Of a stretch of 64,000 nucleotides of DNA, positions 38,171 to 46,586 are shown one piece after another. A program made the position numbers and the translations under genes. The notes beneath the pieces were generated by a model. That model worked only from the letters and a program-made list of their open reading frames with translations. It did not search any database and was not told where the DNA came from. Positions within the stretch are counted from its first letter, which is position 1. Each line of letters opens with the position of its first letter. Source of the stretch: Gammaproteobacteria bacterium (lineage in GTDB: Bacteria > Pseudomonadota > Gammaproteobacteria > JAUZRS01); assembly GCA_030949385.1 (NCBI GenBank), contig JAUZSP010000003.1:124001-188000 (forward strand), written 5' to 3'.

Positions 38171-40165
38171 TTAGAAGATCAAGTTCAACATCGTCAAGGA
38201 GACCACCAAGAAGAGAATGGTCATAATTCCACCAGCACGAATAAAATCAGGCACACGATAACCACCTGGCCCCATAATCAACGCATTCACTTGGTGAGTT
38301 GGAATCAAAAACGAGTTAGAAGTCGCAATCGCCACCGTCAAGGCAAACACCGCCGGATCAGCACCCGCACCAATGGCGATATTAACCGCCAAGGGCACCA
38401 GCAGCACGGTCGCACCCACGTTGGACATCACCAAAGTAAAGAACGTCGCCAGTACAGCCACCGCTGCCTGAATGACCCAAATGGGCATATCACCCACCAC
38501 CAATAAGGTCTGCTCGGCAATCCACTTAGCTGTACCGGTGCTTTCCACCGCCAAACCGAGTGGAATCAGTGATGCCAACAAAAAGACCGTCTTCCAACTC
38601 ACCGCCTCGTACGCCTCTTCAATGGTCAATACTTTGGAGAGAATCATACCCACCGCGCCAGTCAACAAAGCAACCGAGAGACGAATGTCGGTGAACAGCA
38701 CCATAAAGAGTGCAATACCAAAGAAAAGGCTCGCCCAACCGACTTTGTTAGGTCGCATCTCTTCACGCGGATATTCGGTGGTCACCACCACAAAATTGCG
38801 ATCGCTCTCCAGACGCATCAACGCATCCCACGTAGTGTGGCAAATCAAGGTATCTCCAGCTTGAAAAGGCATGTCACGAATATGATCACCCTCTCGTTTG
38901 GTTTCACCGTTACGATGCAAAGCAATCATGGCCAAACCGTAGACTTTACGCATCCAAACGTCACGCGCACTTTTGCCAATCAGGTTGGAACCCGGGCGAA
39001 TCAAGACTTCGGCAATACCCGCTTTACTGGAGGACAACGACTCAGAAAAGGTACGCAGCTCATCACGCTGCTTGAGTTGATGTTCAGCAACAAAATTATT
39101 CAGGTCTTTCGGTGCGGCAATCACCCCCAAAACCATGCCTTCTATAATGGCCGTGTCGCGAGCAATGCTGCCAGGTCCAACGTGACTCTCTTCACCCAGA
39201 TATTTACTGCCGATAATGCGAACTCGATAATCGCTCTCCACATCATCCAACTGCTTGCCGATCAAAGAGCTCTCTTTCGGTACTACCAACTCAAACAGCT
39301 TGAAGTCCACATCATAAAGATCATGGAAATAACCCATTGCATCAGAACCCACAGCGCCCTCTGGCTTGCTTTTACTGCTGGGCAAAACAAAACGACCGGC
39401 AATGACAAAATAGAGAATACCCGTGGCCAACAGCGCGATGCCAATCGGCGTAACGGAAAACAGTGACCAGGTCTCCATCTGCTGGGTTTCTGGCAACGCG
39501 GTATTCGAAGTTAAAATCAGATCATTCAATAGAATCAATGGGCTGGAACCCACCATTGTCACGGTACCGCCCAAAATGGCACAAAACCCCATCGGCATTA
39601 ACAGACGTGACATGGGCAGACCTGAACGCGCTGAAATACGCGATACCACCGGCAAAAACAGCGCCGCCGCACCGACGTTCTGCATAAAGGAAGAGATCAC
39701 CCCCACGGTACTGGAGATAATAGGAATGATCCGGCTTTCCGTAGTACCGCCCACCTTCAAGATAAACGTCGCCACCTTGCTCATCATGCCTGTTTTATCC
39801 AGACCGGCACCGATGATCATCACTGCAATAATCGAAATCACCGCATTGGAGCTAAAACCATCAAACAGATGGCTGCTGTCCACCAAGCCCTGCTGCAACC
39901 CCATTGCTGGGGCCAACAGCGAGGTTAAACCCAACAGTACCATTACCGTTATGGCCGCCACATCAACCCCGACCACCTCAAAAGCAAAGAGGAAAATAGT
40001 CAGCAACAAAAACCCCGTCACCCAAGCAACTTCAATGGTGGGCACCAGCGTTGATAAATAAAGCCCCACGATCAAAAAGAGAGCACCCGCAATCCATTGC
40101 TTACGCGATCCCCCTCCCGTACTGCTCTCGCTCACCTGTTCGTTCGTTTTTGTATCCACACCCAT
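38171..40165 (-). CDS. SLC13/DASS-family permease with two internal RCK_C (TrkA-C) domains
   Basis: A 664-residue transporter. The N-terminal half has several helices with SSFMQNVGAAALFLPVV and GGTVTMVGSSPLILLND, the SNT-type substrate motifs of the divalent anion:sodium symporter group. Residues ~285-455 form two cytosolic RCK_C domains (KLFELVVPKESSLIGKQLDD, AGIAEVLIRPGSNLIGKSARD). The C-terminal half repeats the helices with MSNVGATVLLVPLAVNIA. Such proteins often move sulfate or dicarboxylates; the substrate cannot be fixed from sequence. Monocistronic. Confidence 0.88.
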   Translation of the reverse strand: MGVDTKTNEQVSESSTGGGSRKQWIAGALFLIVGLYLSTLVPTIEVAWVTGFLLLTIFLFAFEVVGVDVAAITVMVLLGLTSLLAPAMGLQQGLVDSSHLFDGFSSNAVISIIAVMIIGAGLDKTGMMSKVATFILKVGGTTESRIIPIISSTVGVISSFMQNVGAAALFLPVVSRISARSGLPMSRLLMPMGFCAILGGTVTMVGSSPLILLNDLILTSNTALPETQQMETWSLFSVTPIGIALLATGILYFVIAGRFVLPSSKSKPEGAVGSDAMGYFHDLYDVDFKLFELVVPKESSLIGKQLDDVESDYRVRIIGSKYLGEESHVGPGSIARDTAIIEGMVLGVIAAPKDLNNFVAEHQLKQRDELRTFSESLSSSKAGIAEVLIRPGSNLIGKSARDVWMRKVYGLAMIALHRNGETKREGDHIRDMPFQAGDTLICHTTWDALMRLESDRNFVVVTTEYPREEMRPNKVGWASLFFGIALFMVLFTDIRLSVALLTGAVGMILSKVLTIEEAYEAVSWKTVFLLASLIPLGLAVESTGTAKWIAEQTLLVVGDMPIWVIQAAVAVLATFFTLVMSNVGATVLLVPLAVNIAIGAGADPAVFALTVAIATSNSFLIPTHQVNALIMGPGGYRVPDFIRAGGIMTILFLVVSLTMLNLIF

Positions 40166-40390
40166 CCCCTCAGAAAATCTAATGATTTTTCACGCATAAT
40201 TTGAAAAGCGACGTTTCTACCACATCAAATCCCAACAGGCCACCTCTTTCGCTACTCCAAAACCATACTTATTAAAATGGTGATCCATAGAGCAGCAAAA
40301 AAAAAAACACTCTTAAATTCCCATGCCTAAAAGGTAACTCATGAGGTATTATGGTCGTCCATTTACAGTTGTTAAGGATGTGAACGTTTC

Positions 40391-40828
40391 ATGGCTGCAA
40401 CGGTTTTCGTGACCCCACAAGAGGCTGAACTGGCCTTTTACCAAGCGATTGAAGATGCTGATTTGGATGCCATGATGGAAGTCTGGTCAGATGAAAAGAG
40501 CATTGTCTGCATCCATCCTGGCATTCCACGCATGGTGGGTAGAGAAGAGGTGAGTGAAAGCTGGCGACAATTGTTCGAATCAGAAGTCGGACTGCGCTTT
40601 AGCCTCGAAGAGATTCATTACACCCAAGACTCGCTTCTCTCCATTCATCAAGTACGCGAACACATTGAAGTGGACGGCAACTTCACCGGCGTAATGCTTT
40701 CCACCAACATCTATCAACGCATCAACGGCAGTTGGAAAATGGTACTGCACCACGCCTCACCTGAACCGGATCTAGACGATGATGACATCATCGAAACCGA
40801 ATCTGAGCCTCCACCCATTCTGCACTAA
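40391..40828 (+). CDS. NTF2/SnoaL-like fold protein
   Basis: A 145-residue cytoplasmic protein with the cone-shaped NTF2-like pattern: AELAFYQAIEDADLDAMMEVW, CIHPGIPRMVGREEVSESWRQL, and INGSWKMVLHHASP near the end. The acidic tail (DLDDDDIIETESEP) is unusual. Related proteins are annotated as DUF4440/SnoaL-like and have no common reaction. AAGGATG precedes the start. Its own terminator follows. Confidence 0.8.
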   Translation: MAATVFVTPQEAELAFYQAIEDADLDAMMEVWSDEKSIVCIHPGIPRMVGREEVSESWRQLFESEVGLRFSLEEIHYTQDSLLSIHQVREHIEVDGNFTGVMLSTNIYQRINGSWKMVLHHASPEPDLDDDDIIETESEPPPILH

Positions 40829-40916
40829 CACACCCATCGTGGAGAAAGCAGGCACTCTTTTTGCTTATTCAATAACGTAGACAGATTTCATACTCTCCAC
40901 TTTGCTGTTAAAGCAA

Positions 40917-40950
40917 GCCCGTCGAACCCCCTTTGACGGGCTCTTTTTTT
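40917..40950 (+). terminator. Terminator between the NTF2-like gene and convergent moaE
   Basis: GCCCGTC (40917-40923) pairs with GACGGGC (40935-40941), followed by TCTTTTTTT. Confidence 0.88.
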
Positions 40951-40966
40951 GCCCAACCCCTTTTAC

Positions 40967-41407
40967 TCAATACCCGTCGCTGTTTTTATCGATCCAGCGT
41001 TCATTCTCCGACAGCAAAACCTCCTTTTTCCAAAAGGGCGCACGGGTTTTCAGCTCCTCCATCAAAAACCGACAGGCTTCAAAGGCCTCTTTACGATGAC
41101 TCGACCAGACACAAACCAATACAATCGGCTCTCCCACTTGGATCTCTCCGACTCGATGTTCAATCACGCCATCCAGCAACGTCCATTTTTCCATCGATTC
41201 CGTCAATATCTTGGCTAGTTCACGCTCCGTCATGCCAGGGTAATGCTCAAGCGTCATACTATTGACGACATCGCCTTGATTAAAATCACGCATGGTTCCC
41301 ACAAACGAAGCCGTTGCTCCATAAGCCCCCGTTTTAAGGTGTTCTTTTTGATGCTGTTGCAAATTCAACCACGGATCAAAAGCACCTTGGTGTAAAATAA
41401 TTGACAC
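40967..41407 (-). CDS. moaE: Molybdopterin synthase catalytic subunit MoaE
   Basis: A 146-residue enzyme that with MoaD converts cyclic pyranopterin monophosphate to molybdopterin. GAYGATASFVGTMRDFNQG, LEHYPGMTERELAKI, HRVGEIQVGEPIVLVCVWSSHRKEAFEACRFLMEELKTRAPFWKKE are the family blocks, including the MoaD-tail-binding Lys residues. It starts one base after the moaD stop. Confidence 0.95.
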   Translation of the reverse strand: MSIILHQGAFDPWLNLQQHQKEHLKTGAYGATASFVGTMRDFNQGDVVNSMTLEHYPGMTERELAKILTESMEKWTLLDGVIEHRVGEIQVGEPIVLVCVWSSHRKEAFEACRFLMEELKTRAPFWKKEVLLSENERWIDKNSDGY

Positions 41408-41408
41408 A

Positions 41409-41639
41409 TCAACCTCCCGTCACCGGTGGGAAAAAAGCCACCTCATCACCGTCGTTCACAATTTGGTCAAAATCGACGTACTCCATATTTAACGCCGTCA
41501 GGATGTTGTTTGCCAAAGGCCGATCCGTCACCTGCTGCCAAACGTCTTTGACCGTCATCTCTGCGTGATGCGCCAAAGTTCGCTCAGAGAGACCGATTGT
41601 TTCACTCAAACTGGCAAAAAATTTAACCGTAATCGACAT
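41409..41639 (-). CDS. moaD: Molybdopterin synthase sulfur-carrier subunit MoaD
   Basis: A 76-residue ubiquitin-like sulfur carrier ending PPVTGG, the Gly-Gly tail that is thiocarboxylated. VKFFASLSETIGL and NDGDEVAFFPPV are typical. The start at 41639 (MSITVKFF) has GGAGG upstream; an earlier ATG at 41654 overlaps that site. Paired with moaE; other moa genes are not in this window. Confidence 0.94.
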   Translation of the reverse strand: MSITVKFFASLSETIGLSERTLAHHAEMTVKDVWQQVTDRPLANNILTALNMEYVDFDQIVNDGDEVAFFPPVTGG

Positions 41640-41742
41640 AAACGCTGCCTCCAAATCTAAAATTAGTCATCTGAACAGACTTCATTCAAGCGGTAAATAG
41701 GCTAGAATAGCGCCCCAATTTGCTCGACGGTACAACAGTTCT

Positions 41743-42354
41743 ATGGACAACAACACCTTTTGGCTTCTGCTGCTGCCCGTTGGCGGCTACCTGCTCGGCT
41801 CGCTCTCGGCAGCCATTATCACCTGCCGCTTACTGGGCCTGCCCGACCCACGTACCATCGGCTCCAATAATCCCGGTGCCACCAATGTGCTGCGCACCGG
41901 TAATAAAAAAGCCGCCGCTTTAACCCTCTTTGGTGACATGCTCAAGGGGCTTTTGGCCGTCCTGATCGCCCGCCTGTTAACCACTGATGAGACTGTTTTA
42001 GCCCTCACCGCACTGGCGGCCTTTTTAGGCCACCTCTACCCGATCTTCTTCGGTTTCAAAGGCGGCAAAGGAGTGGCCACCGCCTTGGGCGTTTTTCTCG
42101 GTCTCTCTTGGCTCTGTGGCCTGCTCACCATCATCACTTGGTTGAGCATGACCTTTCTGTTTCGCACCTCTTCCCTCTCAGCTCTAACCGCCTTTGCCTT
42201 AGCGCCGGTGTACATGGCCATAAGCAGCGACAACGCCGCTTTTCTCATCATCAGCCTAATCATCTCCAGCCTGTTGTTCTGGCGACATCGCAGCAACATC
42301 CGCAAGCTGCTCAATGGCGATGGGGATCGCTTAGAGAATAAAGAGTCTAAGTAA
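41743..42354 (+). CDS. plsY: Acyl-phosphate:glycerol-3-phosphate acyltransferase PlsY
   Basis: A 203-residue five-helix membrane enzyme making lysophosphatidate from acyl phosphate. The three conserved loops are visible: [31 protein letters not shown] and [13 protein letters not shown]. It converges on tsaD, the two ends overlapping by eight bases. plsY beside tsaD and rpsU is a common gammaproteobacterial order. Confidence 0.96.
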   Translation: MDNNTFWLLLLPVGGYLLGSLSAAIITCRLLGLPDPRTIGSNNPGATNVLRTGNKKAAALTLFGDMLKGLLAVLIARLLTTDETVLALTALAAFLGHLYPIFFGFKGGKGVATALGVFLGLSWLCGLLTIITWLSMTFLFRTSSLSALTAFALAPVYMAISSDNAAFLIISLIISSLLFWRHRSNIRKLLNGDGDRLENKESK

Positions 42355-43363
42355 GCGCAGGCAGACTCTGCATATCCCAACGGGGTTTAGCGTTGATTTT
42401 CAGCTCATCACATTGCCCCGCTTGCAGACGCAAACAACCGGCGTACGCGATCATCGCCCCGTTATCGGTACAAAATTCAATGCGTGGATAAAATACCTCC
42501 ACCTGATCTTTGCCCAACACGGCTCGCAATCGTTGACGCAAATTTCGATTTGCACCAACCCCTCCGGCGATCACCAATCGCTGATTCCCCGTCTGTTGTA
42601 GGGCACGGCGACACTTAATCAATAAGGTATCCACCACCGCCTCTTCAAACGCACGCGCCACATTAGCCGCACACTGCGCGCTCTGTGGACTTTTTTTCCA
42701 GGTGGTGATGGCTTGCGTTTTCAGGCCACTAAAACTGAAATCCAACCCAGGGCGGTTGGTCATTGGCCGCGAAAAACGGTACACCTCAGAATCACCCTGC
42801 TCCGCCAACTTAGCCAACAACGGCCCACCTGGATAAGAGAGACCCAGCATTTTAGCGGTTTTATCGAACGCCTCACCGGCTGCATCATCCAAACTTTGAC
42901 CCAGCAAATGATACTGACCCACACCGTTGACCTCAAACAACTGCGTGTGGCCTCCCGAGACCAGCAAACAGACAAAAGGAAATTCAGGCGGATTATCATC
43001 CAGCATCGATGCCAACAGATGCCCCTCCAGATGATGCACGCCCAGCGAGGGCAGACCTCGGCTCCAAGCCAAACTGCGCGCCACCGAAGCCCCCACCAGC
43101 AACGCACCCATCAAACCAGGGCCGGCGGTGTAGGCGATGGCATCAATACTTTCCAGTTCACACTCAGCATCGGCCAAGGCCTCATCCAGCAGAGGCAACA
43201 ATTTACGCACATGATCCCGTGATGCCAGCTCCGGCACCACCCCGCCGTACTCGGCGTGCAGCGCCACTTGGCTGTAAAGTGCCTCACCGATCAATCCCTG
43301 CTCCGCATCGTAAACCGCCACCCCAGTCTCATCACAAGAGCTTTCAATTCCTAAAACCCGCAT
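42347..43363 (-). CDS. tsaD: tRNA N6-threonylcarbamoyladenosine transferase TsaD
   Basis: A 338-residue ASKHA-fold enzyme that installs t6A37 in ANN-decoding tRNAs. [19 protein letters not shown] at the start, the metal-binding [21 protein letters not shown] and [15 protein letters not shown] are intact. AAGGTGA precedes the ATG. Divergent from rpsU, the standard arrangement. Confidence 0.97.
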   Translation of the reverse strand: MRVLGIESSCDETGVAVYDAEQGLIGEALYSQVALHAEYGGVVPELASRDHVRKLLPLLDEALADAECELESIDAIAYTAGPGLMGALLVGASVARSLAWSRGLPSLGVHHLEGHLLASMLDDNPPEFPFVCLLVSGGHTQLFEVNGVGQYHLLGQSLDDAAGEAFDKTAKMLGLSYPGGPLLAKLAEQGDSEVYRFSRPMTNRPGLDFSFSGLKTQAITTWKKSPQSAQCAANVARAFEEAVVDTLLIKCRRALQQTGNQRLVIAGGVGANRNLRQRLRAVLGKDQVEVFYPRIEFCTDNGAMIAYAGCLRLQAGQCDELKINAKPRWDMQSLPALT

Positions 43364-43576
43364 TGTTTCACCTTAAAACCCCACCGTCTGTTTGAAAATC
43401 GTGCAAAAGCGGTCATATCTTTTGCAATCCTAGGCCATATGGCTATAATTGACCGATTGTGCGACAGCATCTTGCTGGATACAAGCCGCAACCGCGCTGT
43501 CCACAGAGGTAACCTTTTTCGAGATGTCTCCAAGGTGAGGCATTTTTACACGTCAACAAATTTACGGTGAGAAAAC

Positions 43577-43792
43577 ATGCCAGCTGTACGAGTTAGAGAA
43601 AACGAACCCTTTGAAGCCGCTCTGCGTCGTTTTAAACGCTCCTGTGAAAAAGCAGGTGTTTTAACCGAAACCCGTCGTCGCGAATACTACGAAAAACCCA
43701 CCACTGAACGCAAACGCAAAGCAGCCGCTGCCGTTAAGCGCCATCAGAAAAAAATCTTCAAAGAAAACTCACGTCACGTCCGCCTCTACTAG
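43577..43792 (+). CDS. rpsU: 30S ribosomal protein S21
   Basis: A 71-residue, strongly basic protein opening [27 protein letters not shown] and ending HVRLY, full length. GGTGAG precedes the ATG. The ~210 bases upstream hold the divergent rpsU/tsaD promoters. In most gammaproteobacteria dnaG and rpoD follow; here yqeY and hemE do. Confidence 0.97.
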   Translation: MPAVRVRENEPFEAALRRFKRSCEKAGVLTETRRREYYEKPTTERKRKAAAAVKRHQKKIFKENSRHVRLY

Positions 43793-43812
43793 TCGCTTAG
43801 GCCACTGTTATA

Positions 43813-44268
43813 ATGAGCGAACCCTTATTGAGAGAAAAGATCGTCAGCGCCATCAAGGTGGCGATGAAAGCGGGCGAAAAGTTCCGCCGAGACACCCTAC
43901 GTCTCATCAGCGCCGCCATCAAACAACGTGAAGTAGACGAACGCATTGAGTTGAGCAACCAACAGGTACTCGAAGTGCTGGATAAAATGGCCAAACAACG
44001 CCGCGAATCCATCACTCAGTTTCAGGCTGCTCAACGTAACGACCTTGCAGACAAAGAGATCGCTGAACTGGAGATCATTCAAACCTATCTTCCCAGTGCC
44101 TTGAGTGAAACTGAGATCGAGCAGTTAATCCAAGCAGAGATCAAGAGCATCGGTGCCAGCTCCATGAAAGAGATGGGCAAACTGATGGCCGCACTCAAAC
44201 CCAAACTGCAAGGACGCGCTGACATGAAAAAAGTCAGCGGTCGTATTCGAGCGTTGCTCAACAGCTGA
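43813..44268 (+). CDS. yqeY: GatB/YqeY-domain protein
   Basis: A 151-residue protein of the YqeY family: LREKIVSAIKVAMKAGEKFRRDTLRLISAAIKQREVDER, FQAAQRNDLADKEIAELEIIQTYLP, and ending with MKEMGKLMAALKPKLQGRADMKKVSGRIR. It shares the tRNA-binding tail domain of GatB, but its own role is uncertain. It follows rpsU by 20 bp, the conserved rpsU-yqeY pair. Confidence 0.93.
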   Translation: MSEPLLREKIVSAIKVAMKAGEKFRRDTLRLISAAIKQREVDERIELSNQQVLEVLDKMAKQRRESITQFQAAQRNDLADKEIAELEIIQTYLPSALSETEIEQLIQAEIKSIGASSMKEMGKLMAALKPKLQGRADMKKVSGRIRALLNS

Positions 44269-44287
44269 TCGATTTTTGTTTTACCTC

Positions 44288-44333
44288 AAGCCAAGTTAGC
44301 GCCGTGCCTGCATTACTCTAACTTGGCTTTGTT
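44288..44333 (+). terminator. Long hairpin after yqeY
   Basis: AAGCCAAGTTAG (44288-44299) pairs perfectly with CTAACTTGGCTT (44318-44329). The T tract is short (TTTGTT), so termination is probable but not certain. Confidence 0.7.
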
Positions 44334-44390
44334 ACGCGCGCCTACAACAGATCAGGTGCAAAACCCACCTTACCAATCGGCCCCAATTCC

Positions 44391-45458
44391 ATGACACGTT
44401 TAAAAAATGATCGTTTCTTAAGAGCCCTTTTGCGCCAACCCGTTGACCGCACTCCCCTCTGGATTATGCGTCAAGCCGGTCGTTACCTGCCCGAATACCG
44501 CGCCACACGCGCCAAAGCAGGCAGTTTTATGGATCTTTGCACCAATCCTGAGCTGGCCTGTGAAGTCACTTTGCAACCCCTAGAACGCTATGACCTCGAC
44601 GCAGCCATTCTCTTCTCCGACATTCTCACTGTGCCCGACGCCATGGGATTGGGGCTCTATTTTGTCGAAGGTGAAGGCCCCAAGTTCAAACGCCCGATTC
44701 GCAGCGCTCGCGATCTGGACAAACTGAAAAAACCCGATCCTGAAAATGAGCTGCGTTACGTCATGGATGCAGTACGCACCATTCGCCGTGAGCTGGATGG
44801 ACGAGTGCCTTTGATCGGGTTCACCGGCAGCCCGTGGACACTGGCCACCTACATGGTGGAAGGCAGCAGCAGCAAAGAATTTTCCCACGTCAAAACCATG
44901 ATGTACGACGAACCAGCACTGATGCACCGCTTGCTCAACGAAATCGCCGATTCTGTGACTCAGTACGTCAATGCTCAAATCGAGGCGGGCGCGCAAGCAA
45001 TTATGATCTTTGATACGTGGGGCGGGGTACTTTCACCGCGCTGTTATCAAGAGTTTTCGCTCAACTACATGAAACAGATCGTTGACAACATCAAACGTGA
45101 GCACGAAGGCGAAAAGATCCCCATCATTCTTTTCACCAAAAACGGCGGCCAATGGCTGGAAAGCATTGCTGACAGCGGTTGTGATGGCATCGGAGTTGAT
45201 TGGACAACGGATCTGTCTCAAGCGCGGGCGCGCATCGGTGATCGTGTTGCCCTGCAAGGCAATATGGATCCTAATGTGCTCTACGCTTCGCATCAAACCA
45301 TTCGAGACGAAGTGGCGCGAGTGCTCGCCAGTTACGGCAGCGGTGAAGGCCACATCTTTAATCTGGGTCACGGCATTCACCAGCACATCGACCCCGATAA
45401 AGTGTCCACCTTTGTTGAAGCCGTTCACGAATTGAGCCAGCCCTACCACGCCAAATAA
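44391..45458 (+). CDS. hemE: Uroporphyrinogen decarboxylase HemE
   Basis: A 355-residue haem-pathway enzyme making coproporphyrinogen III. The family signatures [16 protein letters not shown] near the start and [17 protein letters not shown] are intact, as are the active-site Asp in [15 protein letters not shown] and the C-terminal [15 protein letters not shown]. Normal length. Monocistronic between two hairpins. Confidence 0.97.
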   Translation: MTRLKNDRFLRALLRQPVDRTPLWIMRQAGRYLPEYRATRAKAGSFMDLCTNPELACEVTLQPLERYDLDAAILFSDILTVPDAMGLGLYFVEGEGPKFKRPIRSARDLDKLKKPDPENELRYVMDAVRTIRRELDGRVPLIGFTGSPWTLATYMVEGSSSKEFSHVKTMMYDEPALMHRLLNEIADSVTQYVNAQIEAGAQAIMIFDTWGGVLSPRCYQEFSLNYMKQIVDNIKREHEGEKIPIILFTKNGGQWLESIADSGCDGIGVDWTTDLSQARARIGDRVALQGNMDPNVLYASHQTIRDEVARVLASYGSGEGHIFNLGHGIHQHIDPDKVSTFVEAVHELSQPYHAK

Positions 45459-45729
45459 TGCAAACAGATTAATTTTCTGCCATCAACTTTCATCTGATGG
45501 CATGACTCCGCTTATCCTACCAAAACACAACATCTTTCCTTCCGCTCCATCGACTCAACTCCTCCAGCAAATCCTTTAATTCTTTTTTATCTGCTTAGAA
45601 TAAAAACAGAATTTCAGGTTAGGCAAAACAAGCCGTTGAGGTATGTAGGGGAAATAGGGCTAAGAAAAAAATTCTTGATAACAGCCCCCTCCCATCCAAT
45701 ACATAAAACAACTGCTTAGGAACAGAACC
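45459..45729. other. Intergenic region after hemE
   Basis: About 270 bases. TGCCATCA (45478-45485) pairs with TGATGGCA (45495-45502), a hairpin 20 bases after the hemE stop but without a T run. The rest is AT-rich and presumably carries the promoter of the next gene. Confidence 0.4.
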
Positions 45730-46554
45730 ATGAAACCATCACGCATTAATGTCAGCATCGAACAATGGATGGGACTGGCCATTGGGCTTTTACTGGCCTC
45801 CGTATCCGCCACCGCCGACTGGTACACCTACTATTCCATTAATCCCAGCGTTGGTTTCATGATTTTGGGCGCTGCCATTGTAGCTTCACTCACCATGGTA
45901 AAGATATTGGGTGCGGCTTTTTTAATCCACACCCATGGACGAAGAAGACTCGCACTGCTCGGACTGCTGGCGGTGTTGATCGGGCTTTCGGGTGCTACAG
46001 GCACCTTCTTTTTTAAGAGCCTTCTTGATGGAGAATCATCAGAAACAGTACGAAAATCCTACCAATACCAAGAGATACAAGAGTCCATCAGCGTCTTAAA
46101 AAGGCAACAAGCCGCCATCACTCAACAGCTGGCAGCCTGTCCATCAGGCTGGAAATCAAATTGCATTAACCCACTGCAACGTGACATAGCCGCTCTGGAA
46201 ACGAATAAAAACAGCCTGCTGATCAAACTCAAAACCTTGCCTGGAGAATCCAGTACGGTGACCTTCTGGAACAGCATCTCAACCGCACTCGGCTGGAGTG
46301 TGGATCATCTTCACTGGACGGTATTTGGTTTTATCTCAATCTTAATTGATCTATTGTCACTGGCAGGATTTGCAATCTTTGGTAGCTCAATCCCGCCTCT
46401 ATTTTTTATGAAAAAAGTGCGCCCAAATCAGCTTCAAGAGAAAACCACTGCTAAAAACCCCCACATGGCAGCCACAACAAATAAGCAAAAAAAATGGAGC
46501 AAACCAGCTCAGCTAATAAAACCCTTTGTGGTTCATCATAAAAAGATACCGTAA
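45730..46554 (+). CDS. Four-helix membrane protein with a periplasmic/cytosolic coiled coil, function unknown
   Basis: A 274-residue protein not matched to a family. Hydrophobic helices lie at about 14-30, 38-65, 75-93 and 193-220. Between the third and fourth is a predicted coiled coil (QEIQESISVLKRQQAAITQQL) with Cys-x7-Cys (CPSGWKSNC) that may be disulfide-bonded, then a very basic tail (KKWSKPAQLIK, VVHHKKIP). AGGA precedes the ATG. It is isolated between hemE and the convergent mrcA, and slightly AT-richer than them, so it may be an accessory gene. Confidence 0.55.
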   Translation: MKPSRINVSIEQWMGLAIGLLLASVSATADWYTYYSINPSVGFMILGAAIVASLTMVKILGAAFLIHTHGRRRLALLGLLAVLIGLSGATGTFFFKSLLDGESSETVRKSYQYQEIQESISVLKRQQAAITQQLAACPSGWKSNCINPLQRDIAALETNKNSLLIKLKTLPGESSTVTFWNSISTALGWSVDHLHWTVFGFISILIDLLSLAGFAIFGSSIPPLFFMKKVRPNQLQEKTTAKNPHMAATTNKQKKWSKPAQLIKPFVVHHKKIP

Positions 46555-46586
46555 AACCCGCTTTTTCCCATTCAGCTGGTGATGAT

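Noticed and set aside
39423-40061. 212-codon open frame on the plus strand
   Set aside because: It lies wholly antisense to the SLC13 permease gene and its product has no family-like motifs; the minus-strand frame is clearly the gene.
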